Shown here: one piece after another, positions 1 to 11,400 of the stretch | Layout of the letters: every line of letters starts with the position of its first letter | Position numbering within the stretch: the stretch's first letter is position 1 | Source: Vandiemenella viatica | Lineage: Eukaryota > Arthropoda > Insecta > Orthoptera > Morabidae | DNA length: 64,000 bases | Assembly (NCBI GenBank): GCA_031002005.1 | Contig: CM061919.1 | Span: forward strand, 172,839,121-172,903,120 | Direction of reading: 5' to 3' | The notes under the pieces: model-generated | The model's database searches: none | Told to the model about the DNA's origin: nothing | What the model saw: the letters and a program-made list of their open reading frames with translations, nothing else | Position numbers and translations under genes: made by a program

Positions 1-760
1 AAGGGAAAAAGTATAAATTTTTCTATAATGCATTTTTGTGTCACGAGCCATTTATCTCCCTTGATATATAACCGATATAGATAAATGAGGTATCATATTA
101 AAGATTGAGGTCTCCGCCAAGGTCACATTATATTTTAGAAAGAATTTTTCGTTATTCGACCCTTAAAGGGACATAAATATCAGTATTACTAAAATGCGTT
201 TTTTGTGTCTTTAGACATTTATCTCCGTTGACAATTAAACAAAATTGATAAACGAGGTATCATTTAAAAGCTTCAGGTCTTCGTAATGTCTTCGGTTCCG
301 TTACCACATTTTAAGTAGAAATTTTTAAAAATTCTAACCTTAGAGGGCAAAAGTATTAATATTTTTACAATGCATTTTTCTGTCAGGAGCTGTTTATTTC
401 CCTTGATACCTAATCGAAATCAATAAATGACATATCGATTTAAATATTAAATTAGCCGCTATGGTCACATCATATTTTAAGAAAAAACTTTCTCCAAATA
501 ACACCCTTAAGGGGTAAAAATATCATCATTTCTCAAAACTTTTTTTTTTACCTTGGTTGATATTTTCTAAAAGGAATTTTTTGGAATTCAACCCTTAAAG
601 GGCAAAATTATCAATATTAGTTATAGAACGTGTTTTTTTTAAAAAATTTAATACAAGCCATTTATCTTCTTCGATACCTATCCGAAATCGATAAATGACA
701 TATCGTTGTAAAATTAAGGTCTCCAGCTAGGTAAAATCATAAATTAAGAAAAAAAATGTT
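1..760. repeat. degenerate tandem repeat
   Basis: About four diverged units of roughly 170 bp follow one another. Each has a T-rich 'atgcatttttgtgtc'-like block, then 'catttatctccc', a segment ending 'gataaatgaggtatc', and a 'cccttaaaggg' palindrome-like block near 158, 337, 500 and 589. No coding potential is seen. It could be a satellite fragment or internal repeats of an old transposon. Confidence 0.55.
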
Positions 761-1881
761 CGGAATTTGGTGCTTAAAGTGGTAGCGCGTATGAGACTGT
801 TCAGAGCCAAGTCCCCTGATTTCAGCAGCGGATATCACAGAGATGTCAATAAACTTTTTTTTATTCAAGAAGTAGCTTTTCTGATATATTTTTTTTGTTA
901 CGGAAACACTGTCGTTTTGCTATACAATTCCAATGTAAACATTTTATTCGCACAGCAACAAATATTTGAGAGATGTTGATATGTTGTGTGCATTTTGTTA
1001 AGGTTGGTTTTATTCTACTAAGGTCAGTGACAGTTTGTCATAAATACAGTGTGTTTTAAATTTTCCTAACTGTTTCGTAATATGTTGAGTATTTTGCTGC
1101 GTACCTATTACACTAAATAAAATATTTGCTACAAAAGTACGGTTCTACTATTCATTATATTACAAGCATTCAACCTCACTATTCATCGCATTTTATTCGC
1201 GAAATTTTCGCACGGGTCGTCTAGTCATTGATAATAAGCTTAAATGGGGAGGTGGTAAGAAGAGGTTTAAAAGTCCTACATTTACAGGTGTGACAGGTAT
1301 GTGGGGTTATTGGGGCACAAAGCCTTCGTCAGAACGATTATTGACATTGGGACCCACAAATTGGTATTAAATATAGGAGTTGAATGGAGTACAAAGAATG
1401 GCAGCTAGAGTTCAATGGTAAAACTACAGTAGAACTGAAAAATAAATAATAAAACAGCAGATGAACTGCTATGACTCTTGTCCTAGGGTGTGGAAGGATA
1501 AGTCTAAAATTGTGTTCTTACTCAACAAATTGTCTGAGTGAAAAAGTAAGGACTGCTGCTTTATTAACAATAATACTTACACCTATTTCATTTCAATAAA
1601 GAAAAATGTTTTAATCATATGCGCCCCCGTTCCTAATCCCCATATAAGAATAAATCATTGACCGCAGCCCTTGAATTTATTATTTTCACTAATTCAAAGA
1701 TATTAAAATCTAAATCATAATAAACGTCTTACAATCAGTAAACTACCAACAGTATCTTTGTGACGGTTGTGGACAAAGAATGTGTTAGTACCAATGTGAA
1801 ATTTTTTCTGTTATGTACACATAAAATGAAAATTGCAGTATGTTAAATTTTAGTAGCTGTCACTAAAAAAAAACAACGCAG
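761..1881. other. upstream region of CDC14 with transposon debris
   Basis: No gene is seen. Near 1190-1212 the sequence ends 'gcacgggtcgtctagt', like the tail of the element at 8750-9475. At about 1378-1425 a short + strand frame reads like the C-terminal 'VQRMAAR' motif of LINE reverse transcriptases. The CDC14 promoter and any 5' UTR should lie here, but no TATA or initiator is convincing. Confidence 0.4.
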
Positions 1882-1941
1882 ATGTTGTTCGTTAGTGGAG
1901 ACTTCACGAATTGGATTTCTGCTATGCTGGACCATGGATAA
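1882..1941 (+). promoter_or_regulatory. possible upstream ORF overlapping the CDC14 start
   Basis: An ATG at 1882 opens a 19-codon frame that ends in TAA at 1939-1941, overlapping the CDC14 ATG at 1934 in another frame. If the mRNA includes 1882 this uORF could dampen translation. Whether it is transcribed is unknown. Confidence 0.25.
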
Positions 1942-2411
1942 AAGCTGCAAGAATTCCCAATCACGTGAATACCGCCCTTACGTGTGCGAGTTCTTGAGAA
2001 TGGGCTTTATTTCTTAACTCTAACAACCCATAAAGAACCAAAGTGTACAAAGAAAACATTTTTCTTTTCCATAGACAATGAACTTGTTTACATGAACTAT
2101 TATTCAGACTTTGGGCCTCTGAACCTTGGCATGCTTTATAGATATTGCATGAAAGTAAATGCTCTATTGAAGCACTTCACTGATGACGGAATAAAAGTAG
2201 TACACTACACAACGAGAAACCTCAGAAAACGTACTAACGCAGCTTTTTTAATTGGTTCTTATGCAATAATATACTTGCAAATGACTCCGAGAAAAGCTTA
2301 TAACATACTTTTAAAAGAAAGATCATTCGATTTTTTACCCTTCCAGGATGCTTCTATGGGAATTTCGTTTTATACTATCGATTTGATGGATTGTTTTGAA
2401 GGAATTTACAG
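1934..2411 (+). CDS. Cdc14: CDC14 coding exon 1, apparent 1-base frameshift near 1997-2001
   Basis: The start is the ATG at 1934 in a good Kozak context (gaccATGg). Its frame reads to VCEFLR, where family members have a similar CEF motif just before the conserved RLYF-type segment. The rest of the exon, from NGLYFLTL onward to EGIY, is in another frame. The switch falls at ttgagaatggg (1994-2004), so one base appears missing from an A run. The exon ends TAC AG|gtaatt. The shift is either an assembly or sequencing error or a real lesion; since all other exons are clean I favour error. Confidence 0.85.
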
Positions 2412-5400
2412 GTAATTATAGGGTTACTGATAGACAAACACCACTTTTTTCTTCTGATATTTTGCAAAAGATTTGCACAAGAACGTAAGGTAATATAAGG
2501 TTTATTATTATTAATTCCAGAACAAAATAGAACACCACGATTTGTATTCTATTTTTAACCATGAATTAATCATTACTAAAGTATTAAGCATTATAATTCT
2601 TTAAGCTTGAATCATCCTAAATGAAGCTCATATTACTTGTGTGTCAATTACAAATAGTAGCAATACTTTAGTCGCACTAAAAAAATATCATAACACAAGC
2701 TATGTTCATTTAATCTGTAATTTTGTTATTTAATAAATTTTAATAATATCCCATATATCCCTTCCTACGCACAAATGAATACACATTAGGATTGGTGCAA
2801 TGCACCCTCCGCCACCCTCTTTTAGTGAATCGTGGAGTAACAGTAATAATAATAATGTGTGTGTGTGTGTGTGCGTGTAAGACACAGGGAGAGAAATTGT
2901 TTATTTCAGAACTTATATTTTCACAGAAGTATCTGTTACATACATTAAATAACAGAAAGTTCATTAGCTTTAAGGCAACAAAGGTGTACCATTCGATACT
3001 TTAATTGTCGGTGAGACATAATATGATATCAATACTGCTATATGCAACGGAAGAGAGGAAAGATAATAATAAGTATTAATAGTCAATTTCGAAGTGGGAA
3101 TTTTCATGTATAAGTAAAGGATTCAGGGAGTGAAATAATTTATCTAGAGGGTACTTAAGAAAATAATTCAAACTGTGAAAGATTTTAAAGTAAGAAATAA
3201 GCATAAAACATAGATTCATATGGAATCGCTATCGAGGAACAAACTTTAACCAAATTATTAAATTAATAATAATGGGCATCCTATTTTATAATAAGTATCG
3301 TAATACAATTTTGTTACCACAATTAAAACTGTTATAAAGTTGGAGACAGTGTCTTGAATATTCCGATATGACTTTGAGAGTTTTGATGTATGTATATTCT
3401 AATTTGTTTCAGATATGTTAATATTACTACATACAAACTTCGAGATATCTCTTTCTACAGGGCTCTGCAACATGGGTTCTTCAACTTTTCAGATTTTAAT
3501 TTGGACGAGTACGAAACATTTGAGAAGATACAGTATGGTGATTTGAACTGGATAGTGCCAGAGAAGTTCATCGCATTTTGTGGACCAGCTGCAGGTAGTG
3601 AAGTCTACAAGAAACCCGAGTTTTACCTCGAGTATTTCAAGATGAGCAACGTCACTACCGTAATCAGACTGAACAAGAAAATGTACAATGCCAAGAGGTA
3701 TTCGTATGGGTTAATGCATGTAGTTAGCTGTACTTAGTAGTTTGGGCTTAATGTATGCTATGTGTAGAAGCAAAATAAGGGTAGCATTGTGACGTTTCCA
3801 AGGCGTTCTCCTTTTTCGCCTAAGCATCTTAGTTCGTCCAATGACGTCTTTGTTAAATCCGTTATTATTTTAAAATACTTGTTTTCACTTTCTTGTGTTT
3901 TTTCTTTCTCCTTCTCATTCCTCGGCATTACCAATATTAAGTACAAAATACTAATTGTCAGAGATTCCATACTATCTCAATAATTTAGCAATTCTTAATT
4001 ATCTCAGAAAATTTGGGAAATAACTTTCCATTTTGGATTTTGAACGTTGTCAGCACCGTAATTTGACATTTTTCTTATAAATGAGGAATTTTTAGTTTAA
4101 ATAATTTAACTTTTAATTTTGTTGTAACCGAATGAAACATGACGCTTACAATATTAATCTGGTAATAGGCCATATTTCCGCAGTTGTTGATCAATAATTT
4201 TATTAATAATTCCGTCAAAAACAACTGTTTTGGTGAATTTAGTTTTTATTTGATTCCCCAGACGCGTTTCGCCCTTGTGATGTACGGCATCTTCGTTGGT
4301 TGTACAATAATTATCTACAATACACAGGGGCGCCGACTCTGTGGGTGCTCGGGGCTCCAGCACCCATGAGAGGTAAATAGTTGGTGTGGAGCACCAATGA
4401 ACATTGAAATCAAAACTAATCAGCAATTGACTTTGAGGGATACCTGTATTACCTGTCTCACACGCCGCGTTGCTAGGCAATGCGTCTGAACGAGCTTATA
4501 ACTCGAGCGTTTGCGAATGCGCGTCATGTCCAAGGAGGATGCAAAAAATACGTTAGACCATACTTAAAACCATCCAGTGTGCGGTCAGTAAGTGTAGTTG
4601 TGATCTGTGAATAGCACGTACACAACCAAGCCAAGCGAGCTTGTCAGTCGAGCTAATAAATAAAACACATACTTTTGTTATCATGTTTATTTCGGGAAAT
4701 TATTAGTTTCTATGGATAAATTCGTCGTTCGAAATCGTAAGGTGCCAAAACCTGAAGATCCCTCCTCTACAAGCTCTTCTCAGCGTAGTACAGCTGAACA
4801 AATCCAACCAGAAAATGCTATTTCTGAAAATTCAGTTAAAGAGAAGGAAAGATGCAATTTTCAACGTAAGTGGCAAACAATTTTTCGATGGTTGCTATAC
4901 GATATAGATAAAGTGTTTTACCAAATCTGTAAACTAACCATGTCTAGTAGCGTTTCTGTGTCGAAATAATCCTCAAGAGATGTTGAGTCCATTAAGGCAT
5001 TCACTCAAAGTGGTTTTCATCAAGAAATAAAAATTTAGAAAGGTTCAAAAACATGAAAAGTCTGACGTTCAATGTTTAGAACGCTGAATCTTATCAAAAA
5101 GTAAACTTGAAGATATAAAAATAGCTAGAACCACCCTCTTAAAAATTAATTTAACTCTTCGTTTTTTAATAACTGCAGGCCTAGCCGTAAGAGGCCATAA
5201 GGACGAACGTTCAAATTACATTCTATTGTCTAGCCGAGTTAAATTCTTAGCTCCAGCAGCATTACGGAGAGTAAAAATTTATTTAAGGAGCACTAAAACC
5301 CAGCAAAGAATGATCAAATGGCAGGTAAACCGAGAAATATGCGGATAATAATAATAGTTGATAAAAGTGCGATGGAGCACACGCTCCGGTGGCAATATCC

Positions 5401-8400
5401 CTACAAATCCGTCTTTCTCCTTTCCTCTTCCCACCCACTTTTGCCCTCTACTAATTTGAACTTTAAATTCACTCAGTGTTTGTGGTAATCTATTCATCAT
5501 TTTTCTAGGTAGTTTATTGCAATTCCTACGGAAGAAATGCTTCCACATTCTTATGCCTGAAATCGAGTGCCAGCTTGTGGTCATGGTCATCTTTACCCTT
5601 CCAAGTACTTCTCTGAATTGTCCCACCAATATCTTTCCATTTCTCATCGCCAATATATGCCTTGTACATTCGCATGTTTGTCTTCATCCTCCTTCTGTCT
5701 TCAAATGAATCCCATCTCAGCTACTTTATCAAATAACAGTTACTGATTGTGTTCTCCGAAATTTCCAAAGACAAATCTAGTAGCCCTTCTCTGCACCCCT
5801 CCAAATTCTGTATTTGATACCCAAAATGTGGGCCCTATACTACACCATCATGTTCCAGCAGTGGTCGACCAAAGTTTTGTACCCCAATTCCCTTACTTCT
5901 TTAGTCCATCCCCTCATTACTCATGATTTGGATCTTCAAGAAATCCATGTATTTTTAAATAGAAATGTTGTTCAACGGTATTGCTTTGAATTGGAAACAA
6001 TATCATTGTATACACTGAAGGGCCAAAGAAACTGGTACACCTGCCTAATATCGTGTAGGGCCTCCGCGAGCACCCACAAGTGCCGCAACACGACGTGCAT
6101 TGGATTCCACTAATGTCTGAAGTAGTGCTGGAGGGAATTGACACCTGCAGGGCTGGAGGGGGTGGGGATCTCTTCTGAACAGCATATTGCAAGGCATCCC
6201 AGATATGCTTAATAATGTTCATGTCTGGTGAGTTTGGTGGCAAGTGGAGGTGTTTATACTCAGAAGAGTGTTCCTGGAGCTACTCTTTAGTAATTCTGGT
6301 CGTGTGAGGTGTCGCATTGTCCTACTGCAATTGCGCAAGTCCGCCGGAATGCACAATGGACATGAATGGAAGCAGGTGATCAGCCAGGATGCGTAGGTAT
6401 GTGTCACCAGTCAGAGTCGTATTTAGATGTATCAGGGGTCCTATGTCACTCCAACAGCACACGCCCCACACCATTACAGAGCTTCCACCAGCTTGAAAAG
6501 TCCCCTGCTAACATGCACGGTCCATGAATTCATGACGTTGTCTCCATACCCGTTCACGTCCATCCACTTGGTAAAATTGGAAATGTGACTCGTCAGATCA
6601 GGCAACATGTTTCCAATCATCAACAGTACCATGTTGGGGTTGACGGGCCCAGGCGAGGCTTAAATCTTTGTGTCGTGCACTCAGCAAGGGTATACGAGTG
6701 GGCCTTTGGCATCGAAAGCCCATATCGATGATGTTTCTTTGAATGGTTCGCACGGTGATACTTGTTGATGGCCCAGAATTGAAATCCGCAGCAATTTGCG
6801 GAACCGATGTTCTTCTGTCACGTTGAACGATTTTTCTTCAGTCGTTGTTGGTCCCGTTCTTGCAAGATCTTTTTCCGGCCGCAGCGATGTCGGAGATTTG
6901 ATGTTTTACCGTATTCCCGTTGTTCATGGTGCACTCGTGAAATGGTTTACGGGAAAATCCCCACCTCATCGCTACCACGGACATACTGTGTCCCATCTCT
7001 CGTGCGCCGACTGAAACATCACGTTCAAATTCACTTAAATCTTGATAACCTGCCATTGTAGAAGCAGTAACCGATCTAACGCCTGCTCCAGACAGCTGTT
7101 GTCTTATATAGGCGTTGCCGACCACAGCGCCGTACTCTGAGTGTTTTACATATCTCTGTGTTTGCATATGTATGCCTATACCGGTTTCTTTGGATCTTCA
7201 GTGTAGATTACAAAATATTCCTTCTTAAAAAGGTATATTAATATTGATTTGTTGGGACCGAGCGTGGTGGTGTAACGGTTAGCGTTCTGGCCTCGCATTC
7301 GGGAGGACGGCGGTTCGAATCCCCGTCCAGGCATACAGATTTGGGTTTTCCATGATTTCCCAAATCACTCTAGGCAAATGCCGGGATGCTTCCTCTAAAA
7401 GGCCATGGCCGAATTCCTTCCCAATCCTTGTCCCCCATGCTTTCCCGTCTCTAAAGACCTCGCTGTTAAGAGACGTTAAGTAGTTTTTAAAAAAATGATT
7501 TGTTGGTTTTACCATTATTAATACAATTACGTACATTAATTAGATACTAATAAATATCTCCTGCTAATAAAATTTTTGTTATACATTATTAACAGTAATA
7601 TAATAGTTTAATTTTTACGTTTTTATTATTATGATAGTTATTTGTTCATTGTTTCTCAACCTAGTATTTTGAACCCGTCTTTTTTCCCTTCCCTCTGTAT
7701 CTCTATATTAATTACTAGCTTTACTCACCACTTCGTTCACGATAGCGATCCTTGCGGATAGAAATCAAATGCAATAGCTAAATTCTGAATTCTTCTAAGT
7801 GTACAAAATCTTGAAAATCTGTAAGTTTGTTTACTCAATCAGGTGAAAAATGCTGAACCAATTTTAATTAATTTAGAATGTTTCTGATCTGGAACAGAAT
7901 TTAGAAAATGCAAAATTTTTCTTTGCTATTTTGCTGCCTGTTCGTTTATTACTTGAAATCTACTGGACGCATTTAGATGCGATTTTCACTATTATGCTGG
8001 TGCCCGCAACTTCGAGCTTTTCAAGAATTTTGAAGAGTTTTTTTTTTCTTAACCTTAAAGTTTTCCGGGATACATAGTAGCCTATCTTACTCTCTGCCAA
8101 ATCAGCAACCATCAGTGAAGGCCCCGTCAAAATCGATTCACACACATCGTCAGGTCTTTTAAGAATGGAGTCATCAAATGAGCATGAGCGTTTTATAAAA
8201 GCCGGCGCCTCTGACAGTACAACTCTTTATATACATTTGTACACTCTGTATTCACAAATATTTAGCTTATTCAGTATACTTGCAGTTTAAATCTAGAAAA
8301 TACGGAAGAATGCTCTCAAAACACTATTTTTATGTTAACTTTTAAAACGAAATAGTCATATGCTTTTTATGGTTTTAAGCCTCGTCGACGTAGATATAAT

Positions 8401-11400
8401 TAGAGTCAGGAAAGAACTTGGGACAAGGAACAGGCTTTTTCAAGAAACCATCCCGGCACTCGCCTGTAGCGAATTCAGGGAACCACAGAAAACCTAAATC
8501 TGTATGGCCGGATGGTGATTCGAACTTGTGCCCTTCCGAATGCCTTGCTAGAGCATTGATGTGCTCTAGTATCGTGGAATTGAACTATTAATTTATCCAG
8601 AGATTTTAGTTCAAAACAGGCCACATCCAATGGTACTTCTGTAAACTGTTGACTTTGAACTTAGGTGTCTCAGACATGAACAATGATCCAGGATGTTTAT
8701 ATGAAGAACCAAAACATTCATTCTCAGGTAAAATCCATTAGTTTTAATAACTTGTTATTATGAAATCTTACATATAAAAATCAATGTTTGTGGGTTTGTG
8801 GCTTTGTGGGTTTGTTCGTCTTCTATGCATTCCTATACCATTTATCAGATTGCATTGAAACTTTGGAGAGTTTTCGAGTGTGCGTCTGCGAAGGTTCCTG
8901 TGAAAAAAAAATTCCAAAAAGTCACCCCCTATTCCCTATAACACCCCATAATTTAGGCAAAACCACATTTTTTATCCGATTTAGATAGGAATTTGTACAC
9001 TTATACTTTAAAACAAACATAAAAATACTGCCTACATACGGTTTCCGAATATTAATCCCTCGCCCCCTTTCCGCCCCCATTACGTTTTTACCCCATAATT
9101 TAGGCAAACCACATTTTTTATCCGATTTAGATAACAATTTGTACACTTATACTTTAAAACAAACAGAAAACTACTGCCTACGTATGATTTCCGAATATTC
9201 ATCCCCTCTCCCCCTTTCCAACCCCATTACGTTTTCACCCCATAATTTAGGCAAAGCACATTTTTATCCGATTTAGATAAGAATTTGTACGCTTATACTT
9301 TAAAACAAACAGAAAAATACTGCCTACATATGTTTTCCAAAGGCATCCTCTCTCACCCTTTCCAACTGAAAATGAATGAAACAGCAGTTTAAAATTTATA
9401 TGTAAATATTTTTTCATTTAATCTATGTGCCTACTCAAGTCCAGCAATAGTGAAGCATTGCCGGGTCAGCTAGTCAATACATAAAAGTAAGAATTTTGAA
9501 GAAATGTTTAATTCAAAATAAAATAAAATTACACATACCTACTACAATGGTTTGGCTAAAGAGGCTGGTAATAAGAAAATAGGATTAAGAGACAGCAAGG
9601 CAGTATGGAACCCTTGAAACAACTAAGGGAATTAATAGCAACAAAGAGAGAGGCTTAAGACGTGTTTATGAAGACTTTTACGGGTGCAAAGGGACCATTG
9701 AATGATATATCCAGAAATTTCTGTGGCTTTGAGAAAACTGAGGAGAAGGGAAAGTATAGAGAAAATTATACGAGAAAGGTGAAGAGGAAAATACTGCGTA
9801 TTTGAGAAAAGAAGAGATATCAATTAGAATATCAGAGACTATCATCCAGTGATGTGAATGTTTAAATTAGAGCAGGAGCTTTAATAGGTAAGGCCTGTCT
9901 TAGCTGGAATTTTTACCGTTACGTGACGTCACAGGGCAGTTGGTGGGGGGAGGTAGATACTAAAAGTTCACTTTTTCGCCACCAGAGGGCAGCACTAACT
10001 GGGGGGGCGCTAGTTTCTACTGTGTGACGTCACTAGTTCTTCAAGCCCCCACCAGATGGCGCCGCCTCGATTTCTTAAAAGCTTTATAGGGTGTATTGCC
10101 AGTTCACACTTCACTATGGATTCGTGTTATTCACCACAACGAGTAGACATTTAATTCGTGTACCATATGTGCCATTACCGAGCAACGTAAATATTGTTAA
10201 TGTTTTATCTGCACGCAGTTTGAACGGACCCATTGGTGTGGGTAGACAATTAAAGATAATACCATCTATTAATCTTGAAATCGACGTTGATGGTCTCCAT
10301 TATGTATTGGACCCTATACCTATTAAATGTGTACGTGTTTGATATGAGTCATAGCTAAAAGAAGAGGTATAAATACCATCACGCCAGCCAGCTCGCCCTC
10401 AGTCGACTAACGCAGTTCACTAAGGCTAGTATGGTGCTCCTGTTTTCAGCAAACTACAGGGACACCAAGCTGCTCACTGTTGGCTTGTCACCTATACTGG
10501 GATTTAAACCAGTAGTAGTACTCGAAAAAGTTGGGTACAATAAAGTCATTCTCACACATGAAGAGTGAGATGTACTGAGAACGCAGATCTATACAATTGG
10601 TAGCCTCTTCAGCAACGGTGAACATCTGCAAACGAGTGTATTACTTGGTGACCACACCATCTCATCCCGAGCAGTGTCTGGAGCGAAAACTATATAGTTT
10701 TTCAACAATGCTGTTCCTACCTATGGTGTGTTTCTCGGTGAATCAACATAGAGCATCTTGGTCGACACCATCCCCGCAGTGAGCAGAGCCATCGACACCA
10801 TGAAGTCCTGGAGTAATCAAGCTAGTAGGTACTACAACGAGTTTGTGAATACATTATCAGTGAAAGTGAATAGTGACTACTCCCGTTGTTCTGTACAGGA
10901 TCTGATAGATATGCATTTTGATAATGTACATGTCAATGAGGTGTCATACAGCCCTTGTTTAACACTAGACTTTGAATGTTTAAAGCTAGAAATAAAGGAA
11001 AATAAAAAACTATTAACGTTTTATGACGTAAGTTAAGCAAGATTATGATGTGTGTGGTTATAATTAGTGACACCAGCCCTCAATCCCTAAGTCTGCTATG
11101 ATGCGCAGCCAAGTAATGTTCTTCGCGTCAGTTTACCATCTCAACGGTGGAGATTTCAAGATATTGACTTTGGCATTTCACCACAACATGATTTTGATCC
11201 TGTTGTGGTACTTGAGAGGGTGGGTTACAACAAGATCACCCTCTCATTCGAAGAAAGGGACATACACATCAGGGAGTCGGACGCAATGTCCAATATGTTC
11301 ACCGACAGCGACCAGAGCAGCATCCAACTCGGGCAGCACACTGTTTCATGCCGGACGGTTTCTAGGGCGAAAATATTATTTCACCAAAGTACTGATCCCA

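Noticed and set aside
767..979. 70-residue open frame near the left end
   Set aside because: No ATG start, splice context or similarity; ordinary AT-rich sequence after the tandem repeat.
7256..7340. tRNA gene
   Set aside because: A and B boxes are present, but the body, A tail and target duplications show a tRNA-derived SINE; no proper acceptor stem or anticodon arm could be assigned. The same applies to the copies at 39075, 49856 and 53838.
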